Shown here: positions 27,526 to 38,677 of the stretch, one piece after another | How positions within the stretch are numbered: the first letter of the stretch is position 1 | Layout: each line of letters begins with the position of its first letter | Assembly (NCBI RefSeq): GCF_004119455.1 | Contig: NZ_NRQT01000003.1 | Coordinates: 1-64,000 of the forward strand | DNA: 64,000 nt | Reading direction: 5' to 3' | From: Chryseobacterium sp. CH25 | Lineage (GTDB): Bacteria; Bacteroidota; Bacteroidia; Flavobacteriales; Weeksellaceae | Translations under genes and position numbers: made by a program | The notes under the pieces: generated by a model | What the model was told of the DNA's origin: nothing | The model's input: the letters and a program-made list of their open reading frames with translations, nothing else | Database searches by the model: none

Positions 27526-28349
27526 TAAGTAAAATTAGTTACAATTTTTAAAAGTTCAGAATTATCCATCTCCTGGATTTCTTCTGCTTCATCATCTTTT
27601 AATAAATGTTTATGATCATCATAATAAAAGATCTTCCATTCCTTATCATGATATTCCAATGCTGACAGATTTTCAATCCAATCCCCGGAATTTAAATATG
27701 TACAGGATCCTTTTTTATTAACAACCTCCCGAATCTGTGGTTGGTGAATGTGTCCGCAAACAACATAATCATATTGGTTATCAATAGCCAGTTCAGAAGC
27801 AGTGAGTTCAAAGTCACCAATGTACTTTACCGCTTTCTTCACATTATTTTTAATTTTTTTTGAAAATGAATATTTTTCTTTACCCATTTTCTCCAAAAAC
27901 CAATTCACTACATTATTGATGATAATTAAAAGGTCGTATCCCTTGCCGCCAAGTTTGGCGATCCATTTGGAATGCTGGACTGATGCATCGAAAACATCTC
28001 CGTGAAAGATCCAGGTTTTCTTCTGGTCAATAGTCAGGCAGATTTTATTACATACTTTAAGTTTTCCCAATTCGAAATCGGTAAACTTACGGAACATTTC
28101 ATCATGATTTCCTGTAATATAATAGACATCTGTATTCTTGGTAGCAAATGAAAGGATCTTTCTGATCACTTTCAAATGAGGTTTAGGGAAGTAAGACTTT
28201 TTGAATTGCCAGATATCAATGATATCACCATTCAAAACCAAAGTTTTAGGCTGAATAGAATTGAGGTATCTCAGCAATTCCTTAGCCTTACATCCATAAG
28301 TTCCCAAATGAACATCCGATATGACAACTAACTCTACGTTTCTTTTCAT
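27525..28349 (-). CDS. metallophosphoesterase, UDP-2,3-diacylglucosamine diphosphatase-like
   Basis: A 274-residue calcineurin-like phosphoesterase. The metal-binding motifs are in order: SDVHLG (DxH), NGDIIDIWQFK (GDxxD), TGNHDEMFR (GNHD), IFHGDVFDA and CGHIHQPQ (GHxH). The GDIIDIW and HGDxFD spacing are like LpxH/LpxG proteins that make lipid X in lipid A synthesis, but LpxH orthology cannot be settled by eye. It is cytoplasmic with no signal peptide. The gene is coupled to the glycosyltransferase downstream. Confidence 0.83.
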   Translation of the reverse strand: MKRNVELVVISDVHLGTYGCKAKELLRYLNSIQPKTLVLNGDIIDIWQFKKSYFPKPHLKVIRKILSFATKNTDVYYITGNHDEMFRKFTDFELGKLKVCNKICLTIDQKKTWIFHGDVFDASVQHSKWIAKLGGKGYDLLIIINNVVNWFLEKMGKEKYSFSKKIKNNVKKAVKYIGDFELTASELAIDNQYDYVVCGHIHQPQIREVVNKKGSCTYLNSGDWIENLSALEYHDKEWKIFYYDDHKHLLKDDEAEEIQEMDNSELLKIVTNFT

Positions 28350-28485
28350 CCGTATATTTTTCAGCTTTTTAATTTGCCGGACGGAACGCCTATTATTTCC
28401 GAATCGAAAATATGCTAAGGCATTTCATAGTTTTTTACAAAGAAACTAATTGAAAGTTAACTGTATATGAATGCTATATTATTTT

Positions 28486-29226
28486 TTATAGAGAGTTCAT
28501 GAGCTCTTCTGTGATTTCCATGTTGTGGTAAACGTTTTGCACATCATCGTCATCCTCGAAGCGCTCAAGCATTTTCATATTTGCTTTGAACTGTTCTACA
28601 TTCACCTCCTTAGTATTGTTTGGAATTCTTTGTAGTTCAGCACTCTTCGCTTCAATTCCAAGCTCATCTAATTTGTGAGATAAAGAACCGAAATCTTCAA
28701 AAGCAGTAGTAATCATTACTTCTTCTTCATCTTTTTCTACATCTTCAGCTCCACCATCAATCATTTCCATTTCAAAATCATCCCACTCCATTTTCACTTG
28801 CGCTAAATCGATTGTAAAAATTCCTTTTCTGTCGAAGATAAATGCAAGTTCACCATTTTTACCAAGGTTTCCGTCAAACTTGTTGAAAACAGCTCTTACG
28901 TTAGCTACCGTTCTTGTAGTGTTATTTGTAGTACATTCTACAAAGAAAGCAACACCTCCCTGTCCGTATCCTTCGTAAGTAATTTCTTCATAGTTTTCAG
29001 CATCTGCACCACTTGCTTTTTTAATTGCTCTTTCTACGTTATCTTTAGGCATGTTTGCCCCTTTAGCGTTTTGGATACATCTTCTCAATGCCGGGTTAGC
29101 TTCCGGATCTGTTCCGCCAGCTTTTACTGCCAATGCAATATCCTTACCTATTTTAGAGAAAGTTTTGGCCATTTTATCCCATCTGGCCATTTTAGAAGCT
29201 TTTCTATATTCAAATGCTCTTCCCAT
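28486..29226 (-). CDS. YebC/PmpR family protein
   Basis: A 246-residue member of the YebC/TACO1 family; these proteins are described as transcription regulators and, for some, as factors easing ribosome stalling. The start MGRAFEYRKASKMARWDKMAK is the expected N-terminus. Other features are NPALRRCIQNAKGANMPKDNVERAIKKASG, YEGYGQGGVAFFVECTTNNTTRT and the acidic FEDDDDVQNVYHNMEI at the C-terminus. It is a single gene, between the OmpA gene and the phosphoesterase, with a 136-base gap downstream. Confidence 0.96.
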   Translation of the reverse strand: MGRAFEYRKASKMARWDKMAKTFSKIGKDIALAVKAGGTDPEANPALRRCIQNAKGANMPKDNVERAIKKASGADAENYEEITYEGYGQGGVAFFVECTTNNTTRTVANVRAVFNKFDGNLGKNGELAFIFDRKGIFTIDLAQVKMEWDDFEMEMIDGGAEDVEKDEEEVMITTAFEDFGSLSHKLDELGIEAKSAELQRIPNNTKEVNVEQFKANMKMLERFEDDDDVQNVYHNMEITEELMNSL

Positions 29227-29269
29227 TTTTAAATTTTAAATTTTCAACAAAATTACTCAAAAGTCAACA

Positions 29270-29301
29270 AAAAAAAATACCTCCAAAAAAATTGGAGGTA
29301 T
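29270..29301 (-). terminator. intrinsic terminator of the OmpA gene
   Basis: ATACCTCC (29277-29284) and GGAGGTAT (29294-29301) form an 8-bp stem. On the minus strand it runs into a U-rich tract (complement of 29268-29276). Confidence 0.85.
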
Positions 29302-29321
29302 TCATTATTTAGAAAAATTAA

Positions 29322-30842
29322 TTATTTTTTCTTTTTAGCAACAGCTTTTTTCTTAGCTGGAGCTTTTTTAGTTGCTTTTTTAGCAGTAGCTTTCTTAACT
29401 GGAGCATCAGCGTAGTCTTTCTTAGCGATAGCATTCCACTCAGCTTCGTTTTCGATAGCTTTAACAACTACTTTTCTGTCTACTTGTCTTTCAGCATCTG
29501 TAGCTTTAGCAGAAACTGTAGCTTTAGTAGCACCTACACCAACAGATTTAAGAGCGTTAGCATCTACACCTCTTGAATCTAAAGCAGCAACTACAGAAGC
29601 AGCTCTTTCTCTAGATAATTTCAAGTTGTAAGCAGCAGCACCTTTAGCATCAGTTCTACCTTCTAATAGATAGTTACCTCCGTCTTTCTTGATGATAGTA
29701 GCAGCAGCATCTAAAGCATCTTTAGATTCAGCTTTGATAGTAGCTTTGTTGAAATCGAAGTAAACGCTCTTCAATTTAGTTTCAACATCGATAGCAGTTT
29801 GACCTTTTGGTTTAGGACATCCGTTGTATTCTGGAAGACCTGGAACAGTAGGACAAGCATCGTCTTTATCAAGGATACCGTCACCGTCTGTATCTGGCCA
29901 AGGACAACCTTTGTTTTCAGCAGGACCTGCTACTGTAGGACAAGCATCGTCTTTGTCGATAACACCATCACCGTCAGTATCTGGCCAAGGGCAACCGTTG
30001 TTTTCAACTGGACCAGCTACATCTGGACATTGATCGTCTTTATCTGGAACTCCGTCACCGTCAGTATCAGGACATCCTTGGAATTCAGGTAAACCTGGAG
30101 TATCTGGACAAAGATCATCTTTATCTAGGATACCATCCTTATCTCTATCTCTGTTTCCGAATCTGAATAAGATAGAAGCAGAAGCTTGCCAGAAGTTAGC
30201 AACAGTAGATTTATCACCTGGAGTTGATACATAATCTCCTTGGATACCAAGACCGAAGTTTTTAGTTACCCAGAAGTTAGCACCAGCACCTGTAGCTACT
30301 GCAAAGTGGTTAGCTTTACCGTTCTCGTTACCGTCTTTTCCGTTTGGTACGTTAGCGTCTAATACATTTCCATTAGCATCAAGACCATTCTTAGGGAATG
30401 ATTGTCCTGTATAGTCATGTCTTAGGTAGTTAGCACCAACTCTTAAATATGGATCAAACCAAGATTCTTCGTTCCATAAAAGACCTGCACCGTGAGCCTG
30501 GAAACCTAGACCTGTCATTAGGAAAAATTCTTTCCCCATGTTGAATCTTTTGTTTTCAACATTTCCAACAGAAGTTTGCCAGTCAATTACTAAACCTTTA
30601 CCAACGTTTCTAGCAACTGTTAACTTAGATAATGGAGGTGTAATAGAATAGCTGTTCATATTGAACAGATTCTTCGTTAAATTTTTCGCAGAGAACGTAT
30701 TACTGAAACCTGCACGTGCAGCTACATGGTTTTCAGCGTGAGCACCAACTCCGATCAACCACGGATTGTTGGTAGTCTGTGCGAAAACAGTAGAGGCAAC
30801 AGTAAGCGCCAATGCTGAAATTCCTAATTTTAGATTTTTCAT
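29322..30842 (-). CDS. OmpA family outer-membrane protein with TSP type 3 repeats and a lysine-rich tail
   Basis: A 506-residue outer-membrane protein. In order: a signal peptide (1-21, ending VFAQ), a beta-barrel of about 200 residues, a calcium-binding thrombospondin type 3 region (about 228-340) with four DxDGDGxxDxxDxCP-like units, and an OmpA peptidoglycan-binding domain (from VYFDFNKATIK to ADAERQVDRKVVV). The last 27 residues are 13 Lys with Ala, Pro and Thr, a tail unlike most OmpA proteins. It would link the outer membrane to peptidoglycan. The repeated DNA in the type 3 region creates long spurious frames on the other strand. A promoter and terminator flank the gene, so it is transcribed alone. 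Confidence 0.93.
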   Translation of the reverse strand: MKNLKLGISALALTVASTVFAQTTNNPWLIGVGAHAENHVAARAGFSNTFSAKNLTKNLFNMNSYSITPPLSKLTVARNVGKGLVIDWQTSVGNVENKRFNMGKEFFLMTGLGFQAHGAGLLWNEESWFDPYLRVGANYLRHDYTGQSFPKNGLDANGNVLDANVPNGKDGNENGKANHFAVATGAGANFWVTKNFGLGIQGDYVSTPGDKSTVANFWQASASILFRFGNRDRDKDGILDKDDLCPDTPGLPEFQGCPDTDGDGVPDKDDQCPDVAGPVENNGCPWPDTDGDGVIDKDDACPTVAGPAENKGCPWPDTDGDGILDKDDACPTVPGLPEYNGCPKPKGQTAIDVETKLKSVYFDFNKATIKAESKDALDAAATIIKKDGGNYLLEGRTDAKGAAAYNLKLSRERAASVVAALDSRGVDANALKSVGVGATKATVSAKATDAERQVDRKVVVKAIENEAEWNAIAKKDYADAPVKKATAKKATKKAPAKKKAVAKKKK

Positions 30843-30871
30843 AGAATTAAATGATTAAATAATTGATAATG

Positions 30872-30903
30872 CAAAATAAATATAATTTTTCTTTATATAC
30901 AAA
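30872..30903 (-). promoter_or_regulatory. promoter of the OmpA gene
   Basis: The complement reads TTTG (30900-30903), 20 bases, TTATTTTG (30872-30879), one base from TAnnTTTG. It is 29 bases before the start codon. Confidence 0.55.
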
Positions 30904-30919
30904 GTTTTTCAAATGATTT

Positions 30920-31381
30920 TTAACTTTTCTTTAATATTCTGTCCAGGTTCCGCTTATTTTCTCTATCTTTAATGGCCTCTCTTTTATCGAAAAGCTTTTT
31001 CCCTCTACCCAGTGCTATCAGCACTTTTGCTTTCCCTCGATCAGTGATATATAATTTCAAAGGTATAATCGTGTTCCCTGCATCTTTTAACTTTTTTTCA
31101 AGTTTTTGCAATTCTTTTTTGTGCAAGAGCAATTTTCGTTCCCTTTTTGTTTTATGGTTGTAAAAAGTTCCCAATTTATACTCATCAATCATCATGTTGA
31201 TGATGTATAACTCCCCATCAATAAACTGACAGAAGGATTCTGTGATGGATGCTTTGGAAGAACGTAAAGATTTTATTTCTGTACCCGTCAAAACCATTCC
31301 GGCTTCGTATTCTTCAAGAATTTCATATTCAAAACGGGCTCTCCTATTTAATATATTAACTGTTTTCTCAATCTTCATCAT
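30920..31381 (-). CDS. smpB: SsrA-binding protein
   Basis: Binds tmRNA and brings it to stalled ribosomes for trans-translation. The 153-residue length is standard. Family signatures are NRRARFEYEILEEYEAGMVLTGTEIKSLR, SSKASITESFCQFIDGELYIINMMI, RKLLLHKKELQKL, and the basic C-terminal tail GRGKKLFDKREAIKDRENKRN. The start may be either of two adjacent ATG codons. The downstream OmpA gene has its own promoter and the ABC-F gene is divergent. Confidence 0.96.
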   Translation of the reverse strand: MMKIEKTVNILNRRARFEYEILEEYEAGMVLTGTEIKSLRSSKASITESFCQFIDGELYIINMMIDEYKLGTFYNHKTKRERKLLLHKKELQKLEKKLKDAGNTIIPLKLYITDRGKAKVLIALGRGKKLFDKREAIKDRENKRNLDRILKKS

Positions 31382-31427
31382 TTTAAAATTTCGTTAATGA
31401 AATATATAAAAAATACCATACATTTAA

Positions 31428-33122
<1,695 letters not shown>

Positions 33123-33144
33123 TCATTAAAGCTTTTATCTATAA

Positions 33145-33180
33145 AAACAAATAGCTACTCTTTTCAGGGTAGCTATTTTC
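33145..33180 (+). terminator. intrinsic terminator of the ABC-F gene
   Basis: ATAGCTAC (33151-33158) and GTAGCTAT (33169-33176) pair in an 8-bp stem followed by TTTTC. The A-run on the other side may let it also serve the convergent T9SS gene. Confidence 0.8.
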
Positions 33181-33203
33181 ATAGAAACACTTAAAGAAGC
33201 TTA

Positions 33204-34952
33204 TTAACTTTTAATAAACTTATGGCTAGAGAATGTTCCATCCGCATTTTTTATTGAAAGAATATACACTCCTTTGATTAACTTGGAAACATCTATTTTT
33301 TGATCAATTTTATCGTGTGATAAAATTATTTTACCTGAAGCATCATATATTTTGGCTTCTGTGATTTTCTTTTTACTTCTTATGTGTAAATAGTCTGATG
33401 CCGGATTAGGATAAATATTCACATTATTATTTTGAAATTCATCATCCTGAGTACTTAAATTAGATTGTGTAACCGAAATATTATCCAATATAATCGCTCC
33501 GGACATATTAACATTAGCAGCAGGTGTATAATTATGGAATCCAAAATAATAAACACCCGTAGATATGGGAGTAACTGTAAACGTTGCATTTGTTGCTGAT
33601 GTTACATTTACATCAGGGTAGTCAGCAATAATATTGATCATAGATGTATCAACAGGTGATTCACCATATGCTACCTTTAAGCTTTGTGGACTTTGATAAT
33701 TAGCATAAATAAAGCTGAATGTATAGCTTATTCCTGCCTGCAAATTCACACCTTGTGTATAAAACCAAGTATCAGCATCAGCCATATCATACGAACTGTT
33801 AAAAACAGCATTAGAATCAAATCCAGGAACAATACCAGTAATATCAGACACTCCCCAGTTTCCTAAAAAACTTATTGACTGCATTGAAGTACACGCAGGA
33901 ATAGTATAATTATTCACAGCATTAAAATCCTCTAAATAAGGCACATCTACAGTACTGCAAGCCGTTGTAAAATTAACCAAAGAACTCCAATCACTTATAC
34001 TTCCGCCGCCGCAATTATTTCTTACCCAGACATAGTATGAAGTATTCGGAGAAAGACCTGGAATATTTGTTGATACCCCCGTAATCCCAGTAATTGTAGG
34101 CACAGTTGAAAAGATTGGAGGCGTATTGGTTGTACTCCTATAGATTTCATAAGAAGAGCTTCCTGGTACCGGGCTCCATGAAATGGAAGCAGAATTTGAA
34201 GTTACATTCGACGAAGTTACATTATCTGGCGTTACACAACTGTTTGCAGCCAGATAAGAAAAACCAAGCACATTCAATATTTCTGATCCTGATGAAGTTT
34301 TAGTTACTTTAACGTTTGCAATATTTTTAGTCTGATTAGCCACACTTATTGGCAAAGTAATCTCATACAATCGTGGATTAAATGTATCATTTTCAATATT
34401 ATCATTAATACGGCTTACTCTACCAATTCCCTTTATTGCAGTGGGACTTCCCCAGTACCAGTCATTCACAGAATTATCAACAAAAGTTTGAGATGTACCG
34501 TCTGTAAAAGTGACCAGGATATCTGCTGTAGAAAAACCACTTCCTGTTGTAGCTAACATATAAAGCTTTGAAGCCGCCGGTGTAGAATTAAAAGATAAAG
34601 TCCCAAAATCATTAGCGTTTAAAAGTCTTAAAGAATTATTGCTACTATAAGATGCTAATTGAAACGTAAGTCCTGGTGTATTTTCAGAATTGATTAATCC
34701 ATTAGCCGGAAGTCCTGATGTAGGACTAACTCCTGAAGCATTGACAAAATCTGTTGACATAAATACAAATCCGTTAGCCGGATCATCTATACTTTGAGTT
34801 GTACTTGATGAAGCAACACCCGCACCATTTGCAATCAAATCTTCGTTATAGCCACTTGTAATATTTAAAGGTTGATAGTTTTGGGCATTGATTTTACTGC
34901 AAAGAAAAGCAGCCATGAAGCCCAATAGGCAAAATGTAATTTTTTTATTCAT
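33204..34952 (-). CDS. secreted multidomain protein with T9SS C-terminal sorting domain
   Basis: A 582-residue secreted protein. Signal peptide 1-23 (ending KINAQ); a beta-rich region 25-235 with no named family recognised; a fibronectin type III domain (about 240-335, from CVTPDNVTSSNVTSNSASI to WSSLVNFTTAC); a choice-of-anchor/cleaved-adhesin-like domain (about 338-500, with YLEDFNAVNN and GAIILDNISV); and a C-terminal type A sorting domain (VNIYPNPASDYLHI to GTFSSHKFIKS), which directs export by the type IX system and surface attachment. No catalytic motif was seen, so adhesion or polymer binding is the likely role. It has its own consensus promoter. Confidence 0.9.
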   Translation of the reverse strand: MNKKITFCLLGFMAAFLCSKINAQNYQPLNITSGYNEDLIANGAGVASSSTTQSIDDPANGFVFMSTDFVNASGVSPTSGLPANGLINSENTPGLTFQLASYSSNNSLRLLNANDFGTLSFNSTPAASKLYMLATTGSGFSTADILVTFTDGTSQTFVDNSVNDWYWGSPTAIKGIGRVSRINDNIENDTFNPRLYEITLPISVANQTKNIANVKVTKTSSGSEILNVLGFSYLAANSCVTPDNVTSSNVTSNSASISWSPVPGSSSYEIYRSTTNTPPIFSTVPTITGITGVSTNIPGLSPNTSYYVWVRNNCGGGSISDWSSLVNFTTACSTVDVPYLEDFNAVNNYTIPACTSMQSISFLGNWGVSDITGIVPGFDSNAVFNSSYDMADADTWFYTQGVNLQAGISYTFSFIYANYQSPQSLKVAYGESPVDTSMINIIADYPDVNVTSATNATFTVTPISTGVYYFGFHNYTPAANVNMSGAIILDNISVTQSNLSTQDDEFQNNNVNIYPNPASDYLHIRSKKKITEAKIYDASGKIILSHDKIDQKIDVSKLIKGVYILSIKNADGTFSSHKFIKS

Positions 34953-34973
34953 TATTTATATTTTTATGCAATA

Positions 34974-35003
34974 CAAATATAAATTTAAAAACCAAATAAA
35001 CAA
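34974..35003 (-). promoter_or_regulatory. promoter of the T9SS cargo gene; remainder of 34953-35258 is AT-rich and empty
   Basis: The complement reads TTG (35001-35003), 19 bases, TATATTTG (34974-34981), an exact match to the Bacteroidetes consensus, 22 bases before the start codon. The rest of this 306-base gap is extremely AT-rich with no gene; a terminator for the M48 gene is at its right end. Confidence 0.7.
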
Positions 35004-35197
35004 CATTTTAACTATTATTAACACATTAAAATCAATAAAACATAATAAAAATAATATTATAATAATCAATATTTTAAATATTCCGAATCTGATATTTTAT
35101 ATTTTAATTAATATTTTTTTCTTTTTTCTTGATTTACCTTATTTAAAAAAATTACAGGTTTTATAATTCTATTTATCAAACAGTTATATATATTGAA

Positions 35198-35232
35198 CAA
35201 AAAAAATACCTCAAAGCAATGTTTTGAGGTAT
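35198..35232 (-). terminator. intrinsic terminator of the M48 peptidase gene
   Basis: ATACCTCAAA (35206-35215) and TTTGAGGTAT (35223-35232) form a perfect 10-bp stem, followed on the minus strand by a U-run (complement of 35199-35205). Confidence 0.88.
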
Positions 35233-35258
35233 TTTCGTTTAAACAATAAATAAAATAA

Positions 35259-36074
35259 TTATTTTGTAAGTTTTGTTGTGGGTAGAGCTACAGTCCCGGG
35301 ATCTTTCCATAAACCGTCTTTTTCTGCTCTCTTTTTGATTGCCTGAGCTCTTTTTTCACTGTCCGGGTGAGAGTTGAACATTTTTTCAAAACCGGATTGT
35401 GCACTTCCTTCTGATAATAAGGCTAGTTTTTTGAAAGCACTATAAGCTCCTACAACATCATATTTGTTAGCTTTCATAAAATCATAAGAATAAGTATCTG
35501 CTTCAGACTCCTGTTTTTTGCTGTGAGAAGCATCTAAAAATGCATTCGCCATTTTCCCTATCTGACTGTCATTAAGAGTTGCTACCGTACCAGACGCTGA
35601 TGAAGCGGCATCTAATGCTGCTGCTTTTAAATAAGCAGATTTCATGGCATCTTTTGTATCCTGATTTTTAACGTGACCGATTTCGTGACCAATTACTGCC
35701 AATAGCTCATTATCCGTCATAATATCCATCAGAGAAGAGAATACACGAACACTTCCGTCTGCACAGGCAAAAGCATTAATATCTTTTACTTTATATACTT
35801 TATAGTTTAAATTCAGACCGTCTTGTGTTTTGTGCTTCCCAAACAGTTTATTCAATCTTACTGTGTACGGATCTTTCGGTCCTGCTACAGGATTGTTTTT
35901 ATCCATCCAATCTACAGATTCTTTGGATAATTTGATGGCATCTTCATTTGTAAAAGTTAAAGCTTTTGCACCCTTTGTAACAACCCCGGCAGCTTTTCCG
36001 AGATTAAATTGTGCATTCATCGAACTCATTGCGCCTAAAATGGTAAGGCATACGATAATTTTTTTCATAGTCAT
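35259..36074 (-). CDS. M48 family metallopeptidase
   Basis: A 271-residue exported zinc protease of the M48/HtpX-like class, similar to the periplasmic BepA/LoiP type that degrades misfolded outer-membrane proteins. A signal peptide (1-22, ending SMNAQ) has no lipobox cysteine. The zinc site is H130-E-x2-H134 in VIGHEIGHVKNQD, and the third ligand is the glutamate in KKQESEADTYSYDFM (about residue 187). No transmembrane helices follow, which separates it from HtpX. The divergent recJ gene is 103 bases away; TACCTTCG on the minus strand could be its -7 box. Confidence 0.92.
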   Translation of the reverse strand: MTMKKIIVCLTILGAMSSMNAQFNLGKAAGVVTKGAKALTFTNEDAIKLSKESVDWMDKNNPVAGPKDPYTVRLNKLFGKHKTQDGLNLNYKVYKVKDINAFACADGSVRVFSSLMDIMTDNELLAVIGHEIGHVKNQDTKDAMKSAYLKAAALDAASSASGTVATLNDSQIGKMANAFLDASHSKKQESEADTYSYDFMKANKYDVVGAYSAFKKLALLSEGSAQSGFEKMFNSHPDSEKRAQAIKKRAEKDGLWKDPGTVALPTTKLTK

Positions 36075-36177
36075 TTAAATTTGGAGCACGAAGGTAATCA
36101 ATTTTTAACAATTTTTAAATCAAAACTTCGTTCCCCATCCCATTAAAATGCTATTTTTTTTCCTTATTTTTGTGAAC

Positions 36178-37890
36178 ATGAGTCAAAAATGGATTTATAA
36201 GCCCGAACCTGATGAGGAAATTGTGGACGGACTAAGTTCGTCACTTGGTTTTGGTACTTTTGAATCTAAACTTCTCGTTCTAAGAGGAATTGACAATTAT
36301 CAGAAGGCGAGAGAATTTTTCAAACCAAACCTTAACGATATACACAGTCCGTTTTTAATGGCAGATATGCAAAAAGCTGTTGAGCGTATTGCCACTGCAA
36401 TTGAAAATGGCGAAAAAATATTGGTATATGGAGATTATGATGTGGATGGAACCACAGCAGTGGCTTTAATGTACCTTTATCTCAGCAAAATTGTTGAGAA
36501 AAAATACCTGGATTATTATATCCCGGACAGAAACTCTGAAGGATACGGAATTTCTACTGAGGGAATTGATTTTGCTAAAGAGAATGGTTTTTCATTAATC
36601 ATTGCTCTGGATTGCGGAATCAAGGCTCTGGATATGATCAATTACGCTTCTGGCCTTGAAATAGATTTTATTATCTGTGATCACCACCTTCCCGGTGAAG
36701 AAATCCCTAATGCAGCCGCTGTACTTGACCCTAAAAGAAGTGACTGCCGTTACCCATTCAAAGAACTTTCCGGATGTGGTGTAGGTTTTAAACTTTGCCA
36801 GGGACTGAATACTATTTACAAACTTCCGGATGCCGAATTGTTTGAACTTACGGATCTTCTGGCTATATCTATCGCTGCTGATATCGTTTCGATGACCGGT
36901 GAAAACAGGGTTCTTGCTAAAATGGGACTGAAAACCCTCAGAAAAACAAGAAACCTTGGGTTAAGATTATTAATTCCGGAGGATAAACTGTCTCATTTTG
37001 AAATTTCAAATATTGTTTTTGAAATTGCTCCTAAAATAAATGCTGCAGGAAGAATTTCCCATGGAAAAGCAGCCGTAGAGCTTATGGTTTCTGAAAACCT
37101 GAAGCATGCTAACCAGATTGTGAGTGATATCATGAACCTCAACGATGAAAGACGTGAGCTGGATATGAACTCTACCCTTTCTGCTTTGAACCAGATTATA
37201 GAATCTCAGCAGGAAACGAAACATACTACCATTGTTTATCATCCTGAGTGGAACAAAGGGGTAATCGGAATTGTGGCTTCAAGACTTATTGAAACCTATT
37301 ATAAACCTACCCTGGTATTTACAGACGGAAATAATGGTGAAATGGTGGCTTCAGCGAGATCGGTTTCAGATTTTGATGTTCATGAAGCACTTGATATGTG
37401 TTCAGAATACTTCCTTAAATTCGGTGGGCATCATGCTGCAGCCGGATTATCAATGGAAAAGGAAAAGTTTGAAGCTTTCAAAGTAAAGTTTGAACAGATT
37501 GTTTCTGAAAAAATCCAGAATCACCAAAAGGAACCTTCCATTACAATTGATTCTGAAATTAAAGTTGATGACATCAACAGAGAGTTTATTAATTTCCACC
37601 GAAAACTGGCTCCTTTCGGACCTCAGAATATGAAGCCTATCTTCACTCTATCCGATCAGAAACTTTCGGGTTATGTAAAAACAATGGGGAAAGATAATAA
37701 TCACCTGAAGTTTTATATTAAACAGGAAACCACAGGAAGAAATATTGAATGTGTTGGCTTTAAGCTGGGACAGTTTGTAGAAGATTTTAAAAATAAAAAT
37801 TTTGATCTTGCTTTTACTCTGGAAGAAAATCACTGGAAAGGCAACGTGACTCATTATCTTAATATTAAAGATGTAAAATTTAGAGAGTAA
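36178..37890 (+). CDS. recJ: single-stranded-DNA-specific exonuclease RecJ
   Basis: A 5'-3' single-strand DNA exonuclease used in recombination and mismatch repair. From the chosen start the product has 570 residues, as expected. DHH-family motifs: VYGDYDVDGTTA (motif I), ALDCGIKA, ICDHHLPG (DHH), and the DHHA1 motif GGHHAAAGLSM near residue 420. The OB-like C-terminal part ends in NIKDVKF. I prefer the ATG at 36178 (MSQKWIYKPEP) because a -7 box TATTTTTG at 36165-36172 lies between it and an earlier in-frame ATG at 36148, which would precede the transcription start. Confidence 0.94.
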   Translation: MSQKWIYKPEPDEEIVDGLSSSLGFGTFESKLLVLRGIDNYQKAREFFKPNLNDIHSPFLMADMQKAVERIATAIENGEKILVYGDYDVDGTTAVALMYLYLSKIVEKKYLDYYIPDRNSEGYGISTEGIDFAKENGFSLIIALDCGIKALDMINYASGLEIDFIICDHHLPGEEIPNAAAVLDPKRSDCRYPFKELSGCGVGFKLCQGLNTIYKLPDAELFELTDLLAISIAADIVSMTGENRVLAKMGLKTLRKTRNLGLRLLIPEDKLSHFEISNIVFEIAPKINAAGRISHGKAAVELMVSENLKHANQIVSDIMNLNDERRELDMNSTLSALNQIIESQQETKHTTIVYHPEWNKGVIGIVASRLIETYYKPTLVFTDGNNGEMVASARSVSDFDVHEALDMCSEYFLKFGGHHAAAGLSMEKEKFEAFKVKFEQIVSEKIQNHQKEPSITIDSEIKVDDINREFINFHRKLAPFGPQNMKPIFTLSDQKLSGYVKTMGKDNNHLKFYIKQETTGRNIECVGFKLGQFVEDFKNKNFDLAFTLEENHWKGNVTHYLNIKDVKFRE

Positions 37891-38011
37891 GTAAGGTTGC
37901 AGGTAAAATCAGAACCAACAGGAAATTCTATCAATCTAAAAAACTTAATTTCCTTATTTATATTCTAAAGTACTGTCTCACCTATTATCAGCTACCTACT
38001 ACCTAACAAAA

Positions 38012-38596
38012 ATGAAAAAAATCGGCCTATTTTTCGGTTCTTTTAACCCGATCCATATCGGGCACCTTATTCTGGCAAACTATATCCTGGAAAATACGGA
38101 TATGGACGAACTGTGGTTTGTAGTAAGTCCGCAAAATCCTTTTAAAGACAAAAAATCTTTACTGAAAGACCACAACCGGTTGGATATGGTACAGCTTGCA
38201 GTAAAAAACTATCCCAATATGCGTGCTTCCAATGTAGAATTTTCTCTCCCGAAGCCAAGCTATACTATTGATACGCTTACTTATCTTCATGAAAAATATC
38301 CTGATTATTCTTTCAGCCTGATTATGGGAGAAGATAATCTGGGCAGCCTTCACAAATGGAAAAATGCTGATGCTCTGATTAAAAATCACCATATCATTGT
38401 TTACCCAAGGGTATTTGAAGGAGAAAAGAAAGATTCTGAATATCTTCAACATGAAAATATCTCTATGATAAAAGCCCCGGTGATTGAACTTTCTGCCACC
38501 GAAATCCGTAATATGATCAAAGAGGAAAAGAATGTAAGACCTATGCTACCACCTGAAGTTTTTGAATATTTGGATGGTAGTAATTTTTATAAGTAA
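38012..38596 (+). CDS. nadD: nicotinate-nucleotide adenylyltransferase
   Basis: Adenylates nicotinate mononucleotide in NAD synthesis. The 194-residue length is typical. The nucleotidyltransferase signature is FGSFNPIHIGHL (8-19), followed by the substrate loop SPQNPFKDKKSLL, SYTIDTLTYL and the ISSTEIR-type motif ELSATEIRNMI. GEDNLGSLHKWKN is the NadD-specific stretch. It lies 121 bases downstream of recJ on the same strand, with no terminator visible between them. Confidence 0.95.
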   Translation: MKKIGLFFGSFNPIHIGHLILANYILENTDMDELWFVVSPQNPFKDKKSLLKDHNRLDMVQLAVKNYPNMRASNVEFSLPKPSYTIDTLTYLHEKYPDYSFSLIMGEDNLGSLHKWKNADALIKNHHIIVYPRVFEGEKKDSEYLQHENISMIKAPVIELSATEIRNMIKEEKNVRPMLPPEVFEYLDGSNFYK

Positions 38597-38677
38597 TTTT
38601 GCAAAATCAGAAATCAGAGGTTAGAAATTGAAAACTAAAGTCTTTTAGCTTTTAACGCTCTATTTATACTACAAAAA

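Noticed and set aside
29799..30092. Open frames on the plus strand across the OmpA type 3 repeats
   Set aside because: Produced by the repetitive DNA of the calcium-binding repeats on the opposite strand; no independent support.
34888..35166. Possible 92-residue protein on the plus strand
   Set aside because: Lysine/asparagine/isoleucine-rich product of an AT-rich gap; overlaps the promoter and start of the T9SS gene.
36148..36177. Upstream start for RecJ adding ten hydrophobic residues
   Set aside because: The segment contains the -7 box TATTTTTG, so it is probably not transcribed; RecJ normally begins near MSQKW.
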